This document shows, piece by piece, positions 1-11,934 of a stretch of 64,000 bases of DNA; position 1 is the first letter of the stretch; each line of letters starts with the position of its first letter. The notes under the pieces are model-generated. The model did no database searches. It was not told the DNA's origin and saw only the letters and a list, made by a program, of their open reading frames with translations. This stretch comes from Sipunculus nudus. Lineage: Eukaryota; Annelida; Sipuncula; Golfingiida; Sipunculidae. The stretch is from assembly GCA_026874595.1 (NCBI GenBank), contig CM049320.1, positions 19,229,714-19,293,713 of the forward strand. The letters run 5' to 3'. Both the position numbers and the translations under genes were made by a program.

Positions 1-1379
1 TTTTTTACAGTTCTTCGAGGTACTAACGAATCGCCCTATGTCAGAATGGTCTACATTCTCTTCAATTAACAATATATTATTGTGACCGATACTGCCTCTT
101 AAATTCAAAGGGCTGTTTCTTGGGTAGCACTCAGCATAAAATTGCTAACAGACAGTCCAGGCAAGGGATAATCATGACACCTCCGCCTGACGATGTAGGT
201 AAAATATCCAAATTTATAAAAGTACACTGTGTAACGCCGTATATATGGCAGAACAATATATTGTATACCGTTTCTTGCCTCCCCTCAGGTCTTTAAACAG
301 GTGAACTAAATGTGTGCAATCGACTAGTGATCCGCTGCCCCACCCTTCTCCTTCCGGTCACCTGCAAGTGAGCAGGAATTGTGGGAGTCCATTATGTAGC
401 TTAAAAATGAGGTGATGTCCAGGCGTGGAGATCCCGCTCTCACACAGACAGCGGCTAGAGATTAAGAGGAATAATCAATGGGGTATATGACCTTAGAAAT
501 TAGGTGAAGGTCAATAATAAATATCACGTCCATACTTGTCACCTAACTTTAAGCCCGGTCTGTAACTACCATTAAGCGCAGCTATGGGTCAAATTTAATT
601 TTAAATCAACCGCAAATATGCAAATTTACAGTCGATGGACTTGCACTCGTGTGTATATGTGTGTGTGTGTGGGGGGGGGGGGGCGCTAAGAAAGTTGACC
701 AAATAAAATGTGTGTCCCTAATATGATAAAGAATGAAACTCTTTTAGTCTTAATGAGTCAATCCTCAGCTTGAAATGTAAGCAGGTTGTCGCATAACGAC
801 TGTAAGCTGCGCTCACGATGACATGTGGCTACTTTTTTTTTCTTTTTTTTTCACTAGATCAAATCTACAAATCTCAAATCTACATAGCGTTATCCATGCC
901 AACCATGGTCAAGAGGTACATTCTGTAGCCAGATATCATATATCATCCACTTTGTGTTGATAGTAGTTCCCCTGTGACTAGAATGCCTTGACCCAGTTTC
1001 ATGTCATAAATGGGCCGTAAACACACCACTCACTGAATCCATCCCAGATCTTCTTTCCATATCATTCTAAATTCTCGGACACAGCCATAAAATATCGCTG
1101 TAGGTCGGTCAGGGTCCTTTAATAATAATCGAGCTTGCAAAGCCCTAGCCTATGTCCTGTATAATCTGTACATACATTGTGATTGACTGGCAGAAGCATT
1201 TATACTTCTATATATACAGTAGTATATGTTTATTTTTTTTATTTCTGTCATTTATACTACATGGAAGAAACATTATATATACTAGCTGATACTAGATCTT
1301 ACCGGGCCTTTTTTTTTTTGGGGGGGGGGGGGGATGTATAAAATAAGGCGCGGTATATTTTCGCATACGGTGGCCGGGA

Positions 1380-1408
1380 TCCCCCCCCCCCCCCCCCCCC
1401 CCCCCCCC
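1380..1408. repeat. Poly-C homopolymer (about 29 nt)
   Basis: An uninterrupted run of C of about 29 bases, with a G run at 1320-1333 and another C run at 1464-1478 nearby. Length is likely unstable and prone to sequencing error. Confidence 0.9.
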
Positions 1409-2004
1409 ATTTCAACCACCCCAAAGGGTTTCCAGGATTCCAGTCCAATTTGATGCCTTGGAACCCCCCCCCCCCCCTTCAAGATTTTTTTTGACCATTT
1501 ATTAGACTTTTACATTAATTCTCCTGGTTTCGCGCCTCCTTTTCCTAATGCTTGACACATTTTTCATAGTCAGGCCAAACATGCTTAAATCCGTCACTGA
1601 CAGCAGGGGTTATTTATATGCACAACAGACCTTAATCCTGCGATTGTGTCATACACCCGCTTGTGTTGGGATGATCATGAACCCAGCACGGCGAATTTCC
1701 GGCCTCTGCCGAAGATAGTTCGGCTGTTTTCGGAAGTAGCTTCCTCGCAATTTCAAAACTACGCAAAAAATCACTCAAAATGATGTGTAGGCCTACATAA
1801 AAAAAATTATTAATTCTCATATCGCAACGACAGCCAAGGTCACTGTGAAAAAAAAGTAACCTTTAAAATAAGGTTTAAAACAGTGTCATACAGAACGCGG
1901 TTTCAGAGAACACTGAGGACAAAAGTGTACTAAATTATCTTTATAAGTATTAGATTGGTTTATGTAATGGAGACTTTTAAGGCCCCCCCCCCCCAACATA
2001 CACA

Positions 2005-2008
<4 letters not shown>

Positions 2009-2050
<42 letters not shown>

Positions 2051-2061
2051 ATATATATATT
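2009..2061. repeat. (TA)n microsatellite
   Basis: About 53 bp of alternating TA with one phase slip, just after a C12 run at 1983-1994. Confidence 0.95.
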
Positions 2062-3022
2062 AGTCGTAGGAATAAGTTTCAAAATCATTATAGGTATACA
2101 CATATTATATGACACACTGTGGTTGCCTATTTATTCGCGAGGGATTTAATTTCGCGATATTCGCGAATGTGAAATAATCGCGAACATGAAAACCTCGGGA
2201 ATAAATGCCTCATCAACTAAGATGAATATGAGGAGCGATGCATCTGCAAAAACAGGTTATATATCTGCGCTCTGGAAACAAGATAATTATCAATAAACCC
2301 GGTACATGGTATGGAAACTGTCCCATGCATATACAAGCACAAATTATTGTAAAACACGTGGTAATCACATGAGATATATCAACTATGACACAGATCAAAA
2401 GTGATTGACTGAACCAGAAGTATTGTATGATGTATTCTAAATTTACCAAAACCAATACAAATACTGCTGGACTAAGATTGTATAGGTTCTGGTGCAATCG
2501 CGAACATGAAACATGAAAAATTCAAAATAAAGATATCGTGAAATTTCACCTTCGCGGATATAAAGCCATGCAACCTCAGTTTATATGCTGAAGGTATAAA
2601 AACGGATCATCTTTGGAAGACTAATCCTAAGTCGTGACACCATGGCTCTTTGAAAGGGTTTTGGTCATTGTAAACGGGGAGCAAGCAAGTCTGTTGCTGT
2701 GATGATATATTTTTTTAAGCCTGCGCTTTCAGTGCATGCAGGGCCTACGATAAGCACAAATACTATTGAAGCCGTTTCTACCGTTACTTTTAACTTACCT
2801 ATTTATCCCGCTCCTTCCCTTAGTGTAGCATTGCACTGGAGTGTTGGTTTTATTTATAACTGACCTTTTTATTACCAGGCTACAGAGAATCCAGAACTGA
2901 ATGAGGGATTTTGGGGAGGGGGCTTATAGGTACGCACAGTATCAGCGCTGGAGAATTGATGTACGGCCTACGTTGTTGGTTCTTTTTCATATCGATGGTT
3001 TAAGTATCGCATTTGAGAACAG

Positions 3023-3024
<2 letters not shown>

Positions 3025-3070
<46 letters not shown>
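3025..3070. repeat. (TA)n microsatellite
   Basis: About 46 bp of uninterrupted TA. Confidence 0.95.
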
Positions 3071-3071
<1 letters not shown>

Positions 3072-3522
3072 TATTTGTAAGGAATGAAACGATTACATAA
3101 GCTTCGTATCTACTTATTAGTTTCGTACCGTTGTACGGCACTCTTCAGAACGGTAGCCCATGACTGGAGGGGTTGTACATTGATCACCTGGTTGTTCACT
3201 GAAGCGTGTTGTGCTTATTACCTGTTCAACGTGCCTGATCTGGATTACTCTTTATGTTGAGTTATTTTTTTAAAAAGGAATTTGTTAGCATGTCTACAAT
3301 TTGTTACATGTTCATTGCGTTAGTTATGCGTGGCCAGATTTTGTTTACATATACATAGGCTATATATTAATATATATATATATATATATAATTTTCTCAC
3401 AGCTTCGTATTTACCCTTTTTTAATTATTCCGTGCACCATGTTTACAATGCATAAACAATTCATGGCCGATATAAAATTCACAATTTTCCATGAGCAACT
3501 AACCGAAGTCTGAATATGCCGG

Positions 3523-3524
<2 letters not shown>

Positions 3525-3553
<29 letters not shown>
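3525..3553. repeat. Poly-G homopolymer (about 29 nt)
   Basis: Uninterrupted G run preceded by GGCC. It is long enough to form G-quadruplex-type structures in principle, and its length is likely variable. Confidence 0.9.
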
Positions 3554-4388
3554 AGCAACGCCTATTGTATCCCACATTGTTTTATATCCGACCCTGGTTT
3601 CGGCACTGCGTGAATGAAGCTCTCGCTGTGTAGTACACAAATGGGGAATATCGTTGACATTCAAATCTATAGGGGAAGATATGTGCCAGCCAAGGCACAC
3701 TTACTGCTCTTTGTAAACATAGGCTTTTTGGCCTGAGTAGGCTAGGTTAATATTTGGCCTCGGTATCAATTAAGGCATGCATTTAAGTAAATCGAATTTA
3801 TTTAAAGTAAACTTTTACCAAGATTTTATGACATTGAAGAAATCATAGAGATTTTACCTTAAACCTTCCATCTGTTCCCTTGAAATCAGAATACTGCATG
3901 CAGATTGTAACCCTGTGGCGTCCCGCAAGTGGTTGCTATTGACAATTGGGGCCGGTGGCTCGCGAGGTGTCAATATATAGGACGTTACGCACAGCGTAGT
4001 CACTCTGGTGCATCTAAAGGTGAGTCAGCCCGGTCGCACTATTGGTGGAGATTGTGCCAATAAATATAGACTCAAGCTAAAAAATATGGTCTCAATCATA
4101 AAGTGTTCCAATGAACATGTACGTTTTCGATACTTGCGATTACACAATCGTTGATTGCAATGACATGGCCATTTCCACGTGGTACTATCCACGTGCATTT
4201 CCACTGAAGTAGGCCTATGTTTACTGCTCATAAATCCTGTATTCTCAGGGCCCGGTCTGCATTGTTGTGGTGATATAAGCAAATATACTGGCATCGATAC
4301 AGCGTATGGTATGCCTATAACTGCTTGGAATAATCATCCTGGAGGTGGGGGGTGAGGGTGCAGTAAATGCTTTAATGCTTTTCCTGAG

Positions 4389-4391
<3 letters not shown>

Positions 4392-4441
<50 letters not shown>
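4392..4441. repeat. (TA)n microsatellite
   Basis: About 50 bp of uninterrupted TA, followed at 4452-4463 by a G12 run. Confidence 0.95.
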
Positions 4442-4445
<4 letters not shown>

Positions 4446-6639
4446 CGAGGAGGGGGGGGGGGGTGTCTCTGAGGCTACGATACTGATTACATATTGCTGG
4501 ACCCAGTGTTTTTAATATAGGCCTACGAATATTAATCTTCATTCAACATGAAGTCTTAGCGTGACCACTTGTTTCAGTATGTCATTTTTAATATTTTAAT
4601 TTTCCTTTGATGGGTAGGACTTGGTTGAAGCAGGACGATACGAAATGTTTGTTAAGTCATATAATAGGCGTTCTTGAGCGTATATCGGCATATCAAAATG
4701 AGGACATGGTATGGTAAAATGACGTTGGTGTGGGGGGGGGGGGGGTCATCCAGTGCGAATTATATCCCCCCCCCCCCACCCCGTCTAGTTATGTCAAGTG
4801 CCTGCGAGTGATCAGTACTTCGTGTTATGCAATCAACGCAAGTATCACATAATTATCATCATTGACAATGTATATGTACATACTTCAGAACCAGGACAGC
4901 CTTTATAGCTTGAGTTTATTTTTATTTGTACAATGCATGTAGTGTGACCGGATGAGATGTGGCATGGTTCTGGGACAACGGCAACATGCTGAACCACTCC
5001 ACAGTGCCCAGAGCGGCGTCCTATTTATTCACCTTGCCTCACCCTTGTTGTTAATAGCAACCACTTGGGGCCGCTTCCCAGTGCCCATTTGATACCGTAT
5101 GCTGGAATCAACCGACCAAGCAATCGGTTAAAGGAAACGTGGCTGTATTTATTTTCCTATAAAACATTCGCAAAAGCTCCGGGCTTCTTTTATACAATTT
5201 TAAAACTAATTCTTATTTGAAACCTGTGTGTTTTTTTACTGAGATTTCAATCAAGGCCAAATAATTCAGGGATTCTGTGTCTTATTTTCTCACGCCACTG
5301 GTTCGAATGCAGTGAAGCCAATCCCAAACAAGCAATTGGACAACTTATTTGACTGGTCACAGTTTTTTTAAATATTTTGTTTGGAATTATACTAAACGTA
5401 CACAAAAATTAACATGTTTTAAGACCATCCGGTCACGTAAAGAAATAGGACCACGTGAGCTCAAAGTAAAATCTGTGTCATCTTTTGATGACACAAAAAA
5501 ATTAATAAAACTTATATGTAAATAAATTTACTAAAACACGTTATGTTAAGTATGTTAACAAAGGGAGGGGGCATTATAGGTTCCTACTGATTTGTTTATT
5601 TGCCCACATTTCTCTATGTTCATTTTTGTCAATGACAGATGGAAAATTGCAAATATTATCAGTATTGGTATTATTAACCTGCTTTGTCTATCTTTTATGC
5701 AATATTAACACTGCGCACGGATTAATTGAAAAAAGGGTAAACATGAAGTAAGACAGGTCAAAAGGCTTCGCTTCGCGGCGAGGCTGCTTTATAAATTTAT
5801 ATATCCAAACGGTGATCTGATGGGAAACCACAATAATACAAATATAAATGAATTACAGTAAATTAATCTAAACATCATGCAATTGTTACCCCCCCTCCCC
5901 CCCACCCCCCATCTTCCAGGAATCCTTCAAACCAACGCCCCATTCCCCCCCCCCTGTACTCAAGGATAGTTTTTTTTTATACATAAGGTCCAGTATCTCA
6001 ATATTTACTGGCATTATTCTTGCTTTGCTCATTGGCCATGGACAGTTTTATCAACTGCAAAAACAGGTGGCGCCATCAGAATTTTTTAACGCGGTTCTCT
6101 CTATCTCCATTTCGGGACCGTCAAATAACGTCAGTTGGGTCAGTTTCTCAGCTGTGGTTTCATCTAGTGTCTTGAAACATTGCACATATATTTATCATGA
6201 ATATTTTTATCAGTTTCTGAAGATACGTTGTGCCAATTTGTCTACTAGTATTTTTGGCATTTTCTCTTCAGTTTTGAAACTCCCAAATTAGAAAAAAAAG
6301 CAAACTCTTTTTTTATTTCAGCTGTGGTTCATTTAGTGTCCTTCAGCTTGGTGCTTTCATTGATCAAAACTAGTTTTTTTATGTCCCTGAAGACTGGAGG
6401 CGCCACCAGTATGATTTCTAATTAGACGCATTTTTCTCTATATGTTTTAGACTCTTAAATTATGTCTTCAACCTTTCTCTCGTCTGTCATTGTCGTTTAC
6501 AGACTTTATTTCTGTTTGATTTCTTGCGAACGCGAAAACCTACAAAGTGCTGCATATTTTTTCCCCTGAAATCTAAACAAATATTTTCTACCAAAATCTC
6601 ATTGGAGTTGAGTGTTAATGTCAATTCTGTGGAATTCTA

Positions 6640-7270
6640 GGATTATTGTGACCCCCATAATGTCGGATGCATTGGAATTTTTTTTTTCCGTTTTTGATAC
6701 AGCAGTTGTTTCCACTCGTTGATTTCGAAAACCATTGACCAGTGATCCTCAAGTTAAAACCTGCGGTACTTTAGGATATAATGACCAGTTTAACGTTTGG
6801 AGTACCGCATACATTTTCTTCGGCATTGACACATCAGTTGTTTCTGCTAAATTCTCGGAGAAGTTTAAAAAAATTGTGACATTCAAAGTCAAATAAGTGG
6901 AAATCTAGAAATTTGTGACACCTATAACTTTCAAAGTACTGACGATTTCTTTCGAATTTTGATACAAAATTTTTTTCCATAATCTTCTTTGTCAACGTCA
7001 GACACTACAGACCTTGATCCCGATCGACAAAGTTAAGATAGCCAAAATGTAAAGTTGCTGTGAAACCGATAACTTTTGAAGCATTGCATATTTTCACCTC
7101 AGTTTTCATAGACCAAGATAATTGAAAACTTGTGTCTATGGCATTTATCTTGAAGGTCGAATCAGCCGAATTATACTTTATTAACATTTTTGTGCAGCAA
7201 TAACTTTTGAAGTATTACGCATGTGTCCTTCAAATTCGACACACAAGTCGTTTCAACTAGTCTTTTTCAA
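6640..7270. repeat. Degenerate tandem repeat, ~125-150 bp unit
   Basis: Roughly five diverged copies of a unit that reads like 'gtgacacctataacttttgaagtatt...ttttgatacaaaagttgtttc'. Recognisable starts lie near 6650, 6775, 6908, 7058 and 7192. There is no coding potential across units, and the copies are old, with many substitutions. Confidence 0.55.
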
Positions 7271-7429
7271 CCATATTATCCCTGTTTTCTACAACCTTTA
7301 TCGCCTTGATTTAGTATTCTCATTTGTGTGGCCCATCAGGAACCATTTCAACTATGATATCAGAGGGTCCAGTTCTTTAGGCCACTTCTTCAAATTTCTT
7401 ATTCTTCTGTTTTATCATTTGTATTGACC

Positions 7430-8610
7430 ATTCATGATCGGATTCAGTCTTCACAATATGTGTATCGATCCCATCACGTTTGGAAGAACCCTGTCAACTT
7501 TGGTTTCAGAAGGTAAAACGTGAAAACCACATCTGAAGTCATTCTCAGTTTGGTTTTGAGATGATACAATTCCTGTTGTGAATAAAAGGCTATCCTTTCA
7601 AGCTAGTTAACTGAGCGCCATGACCAATGAGTCACTTGTTTATAACCACGATGAATTTACCCTCTCCATATGCGTTGATTACACGACTCAGTAGGTCTTT
7701 CATACTATACTGATATAACCCGAGTCGTGACCTAAGTCATACCGAAAACTTGACTACAATTTCCATGAATCCCATTGCCTATAAACAGATTATATTCTAT
7801 TCTATAATACTATACCTAAATATTTTTATATTTTTACTGATATAACTATTTTAACTTTTTAGTGTCATTGATAATTTAGTAAATATGTGGTTCTATTTTT
7901 AAGAATGATGTTTTAGTTGCAAAGCGCATTTGAAACATACGTGTGAAAATGGCGCTATACGAAATAAATATAGCTATAGCTATATTCTTAAAATTTATCG
8001 AACAAATAAGGAGTTAACACAAAGAATACAAGTTAATCTACATGCCAACCTTAAATCCCGCCTCAGTGATAAACGTTAACATTTTCAGTCCCTACGACTT
8101 GGCTATCAGCAACTTAATCCGTGGTTGCTTGTGAACAGAAAGGCAATATACATTTCGCCAGATCTCTGTGTCAACTGGTAGAAAATACCGTAACGTCAAG
8201 TTAAGTCTAAAGCCGCCCTCCGATTAATCGTTTGCTGAGGCCGACCTTTTGTCGGCCTGAAGCATCGGTACAATCGGTAGACGTAAGTATGATGCCTGTC
8301 TTGTAAAAAAAGGGGGAAAAACTGACTGCTAATCAAAGCACAATATTCTGTATAAAGCATTTGGATTTGTACATGACAATATAGAACATTTTGAAACGCC
8401 CTGAGGCATGCACGGATGTAATACCTAGACTACCCGGTTGATTGGCGACATCATGTGCAAGCATTGCAATGTCATTTTAATATATCGTACCTTCTAGTAA
8501 ATCTTTTGTTCTAATGTCTCTTTTTTACTTCATATTTTCCTGTAATAACGCCGTTGTTTTATTAAACTGAATGCCTTTCTACGGAAGAGTGTATTGTAGA
8601 CAACAGGTTG
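7430..8610. other. Unassigned non-coding stretch
   Basis: No open frame with recognisable motifs, no clear repeat structure and no RNA gene seen. Confidence 0.5.

Positions 8611-8611
<1 letters not shown>

Positions 8612-8666
<55 letters not shown>
8612..8666. repeat. (TA)n microsatellite
   Basis: About 55 bp of uninterrupted TA directly upstream of the hAT transposase relic. Confidence 0.95.
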
Positions 8667-8669
<3 letters not shown>

Positions 8670-8764
8670 TAGCCATGCTGGTTCATTGTTTTACAGATGG
8701 AAAGGGTATACACAGAAAAGTGGTTCACTTGCAGTATATATACATACATATATATGCTGTGATG

Positions 8765-9996
8765 GAGCAGCTAGAGTTCCGAAAGCTCCTCAATCTTATG
8801 TGGCCAGGATTCACTCTAGCTAGCCGACTTGACCTTAGGGGACATAGGGCTCACCTACTTGATTCTATCTTCCAAGAAATCAATGACTAAACAGATACAC
8901 AGTTGAAGGGCTAGGAAGTCGCCCTAATTCAGCACTGATGGAGTTATGTGCATAACGCCCCTGTCATTGTTGTTAACACACGGGAGAGAAAACATTTCTT
9001 TTGTACTTCGGATACAGTCCCAAATAAGAAGACTGCTTCGTACTGTGCTTTACTGGCCTAAGATACAACAGAACTTGGCCAGTCAAAGTTCGGGTTCAAG
9101 GTAGTTGCTGTTCCAACAGACAATGAAAAAAGAGACGGAAGCCTTGCGAAATGAACTTAAAGAGGACGACTCATCTCCCACAATGTACGGATACCCCTCA
9201 CACTAGTTGAACCTTTTAAGCCAGGATATAACCCTCCCTCAAGACATTAACCAGATTGTGGAAATAAAAAAGGTTTTTTTTTTGCAATCATCACATCCCC
9301 AATGCCCTGCTTTCGGATCACAAAGGATCTGTGAAGCCTATGCTACCAGATGGAACAATCAACTAAACTGCATCAACTTATACCCGACTAACAAATCTTA
9401 CCTAGTGTTGATATTTGCACCAAAATATGAAGCAACTGATACTCACATACGCAGCCTAGTAAACAATGTGAGCATGTGCAACTAAGCATAACAATCTGCG
9501 CAGCTAACTCCAGCCCATATCAAAAGCACTGGACTTCATGCAGTCTGATCGTGATAGTATTGCAGATGCTTGTGAAACCTGACTTCTGGATAATCATGAT
9601 TTGCAACACCACATAACCAAGATCAATTCAAGATTTATCCAAGCCATGACACCCTGTCACTTCCTTGCTAATCTTCGGCACCTCAAGTATCAGGGCCAGA
9701 GGCAATCTCCAGAGTAACAATAGACAGTAACGAATGTGCTCGAGCTGTACCAGCCAGACCCTCTGTGTCACTCTTCACAGACACATTGTGTTTCACCCAT
9801 AACAGACGCATCTTGGTGGCGCTGCCTCAGGAACATGAAGTCTGTTGTTCCCCAGGAGCTTAGTGAGTTTGCAATCAGTCTTCCTCAACTGCCTTCCGGC
9901 ACAGCATCAATTGAACGATGTGTTTCAAACTTTGGGCAAGCGCAGTCCAAACTGCGAAACCGACTAATGGACTTGAGACAGGAACTGACTTTTTAA
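8765..9996 (+). pseudogene. Broken hAT-family transposase (ZBED-like)
   Basis: This is a decayed cut-and-paste transposase of the hAT superfamily. Family-typical blocks appear in order but in shifting frames with stops. An N-terminal block reads FRKLLNLMWPGFT (about 8777-8815), then HLLDSIFQEI. A catalytic-core block around 9100-9290 reads PTDNEK, then MNLLSQDITLPQDINQIVEI, equivalent to the family's 'YGCSAHxLNLLxxDI' segment. A block at 9736-9996 ends with LPSGTASIERCVSNFG and KLRNRLMDL, the hAT dimerisation (hATC) signature. The final block is open for 86 codons and ends at TAA 9994-9996. Terminal inverted repeats were not found, and a (TA)n tract abuts the left side. Several frameshifts and stops mean it cannot encode a working enzyme. 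The assignment to hAT is firm; the subfamily is inferred. Confidence 0.8.
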
Positions 9997-10225
9997 GGTC
10001 ATGTTTAAGACTTACATTTGTATAAATGTGATGTTTTCCTATCACTGTGTATATACACACTGGTATTTACCATTCTGGGAAAAAACTTGCCAATCCTTGA
10101 CAACATATCTTTTAGGTGTGTTTGACTGGAGCTTGCACTTGCCTTTAAATATGATCATCGGATGTAACATAAGCACACAATCATCAGTGAATTTATTGAA
10201 TTCATGTTACGTGAACCATGGAAAT

Positions 10226-10306
<81 letters not shown>

Positions 10307-10312
10307 TATATA
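10226..10312. repeat. (TA)n microsatellite
   Basis: About 87 bp of TA with a TGTA interruption near 10245 and phase slips at the right end. It is the longest TA tract in the left part of the window. Confidence 0.9.
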
Positions 10313-10914
10313 CGTCAGTCAACTTTCTGACCCTGCCCAGCCTCGTTCAGCATAGACAAAAGCATTTGCATAAAAGAGATAACACAGTTCATTTAAGCTT
10401 CAAAACATATATTTAAAATATATATCCAATATATAAAAATTTGGTCAACTTATAGTTTTTTCACCTTTCTTCAACAGTATGTTCCCCCTCCTCTTCAGCC
10501 TGAACAATCACAGGACGTCACAGGTTAGAACGGACCGATCCAGTTCTTTATTTAAATAAATAATTTTTTACTTGTTTAATTGTTTGATCTTAACTGGGTT
10601 GTTAGTGAATAAGAGAAGATTCCACACACATGAGATAATCCTTTAATCTACAGGACATTTTCCCGCAGGATCGAATTGACCACTTCATGAAGTTATGGTT
10701 AAAAAGTACTGTCGAAGACAGTATAAATATAAATAGATAATAGTATCCCTAACCTGATATTTCTTTAAATGATACTAGAATAAAACAGCAAAGTGGTAGG
10801 CCTATAGTATATTTTTGACATTTATAAAGGTTAAGGCAAATTTAATCCAATAGGAATAAATCTCAGGCTCACCGTGCACGTTTACAATATGGCTCGGTGA
10901 TTATTTCTCCTCAC

Positions 10915-11480
10915 AGGTAGGTAACACTGGGTTGTCCCCCGACCGCCTCGGTAATACAGTTCTGGACTTGTGGTAGTAGTTTCGGTGTACCAGCTAGTTA
11001 TTTGGAGACTTCCGCATCACGTCTTCATGGCTGTACTTCAGACGGCTCTTCTTCTAAACCATGTTTCCTGGCCCGACAAATTACACAATATACATGAGTA
11101 CGTGAGCAGCCGAAATCAGCAACAATAACTGTCCATTCAGCAAAAATTTTCATGAGTTGGCCTTCAATAATACGACTCCACGGCTCGGAGGCCTCTATAT
11201 CCAAATGTCCTTTTATGTAGCTTGCAGCTTCCTGCTTGGTTGTCCTTCGACTGCCAGGTTAGTACAGTTCTTGACTCGTGGTATTAGTTTCGGTATACCA
11301 GCCAGTCTACCGCATCACGTCTCCATGGCTCGTCTTCTACACCATGTCCCTAGGCCCGACAATTTACAATTAATATATACATGGATACGTGTGCGGATGA
11401 TATCAGCAACAAATATGTTCAAACAGCAAAAATGTTGATGGGTTGGCCTTCAATGACATGACTCCAGGGCTTTCGGGGGG
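10915..11480. repeat. Imperfect tandem duplication, ~290-305 bp unit
   Basis: Two diverged copies sit head to tail. Shared landmarks are 'ggttgtcc...c.gactgcc', 'agtttcggt.taccagc', 'ccgcatcacgtct.catggct', 'caccatgt.cct.ggcccgac' and 'ttggccttcaat.a..tgactcca.ggct'. The last is at about 11158 and 11446. A G18 run follows at 11475-11492. It lies downstream of the decayed gypsy relic on that relic's coding strand, so it could derive from its 3' region, but no LTR pair could be shown. Confidence 0.6.
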
Positions 11481-11934
11481 GGGGGGGGGGTATCAAAATG
11501 TCCTGTTATGAAATCATTCTGCCAACTGAATTTTCTGTTCAGATCCTTTCAGTTCAGAATTCGCTACTGGGCACTTATTGGCCAAACTTTACTGTAGCTT
11601 CTTTTAAAATATCGGCATCGTTACCGACCATATGGCGCTTCACGACCCCAAAACACTGCATGGTTCACTTGTTCCATGAAATGTATGCGCGTTGGGTTCA
11701 GACTGGACCTTCGCAAAACACCCTAGCAAGAACAATATATCTAAATCCCCGTTAACAGAGTGCAAATCGTTCACAGATCCCTAGGGTATGAACACAAAAT
11801 GATTGAATTTGACATCTAAAACTTAATAACAAAATAAGAAATCCTGGTGAATCTGTGACATTGCTCCAACATTAAACAAAACAAACGTATTTTTATACCC
11901 AAACAATATTTTAAGACTTTAAGAACGACAATAT

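Larger units (their letters stand above)
1..5900. other. Non-coding stretch with microsatellites
   Basis: I see no supportable gene on either strand. Open frames here are short, lack recognisable motifs, and several consist of microsatellite translation (repeated Y-I, or poly-P/poly-G). The stretch holds several (TA)n tracts and long G or C runs, the main ones listed separately. Distal regulatory sequence cannot be excluded. Confidence 0.6.
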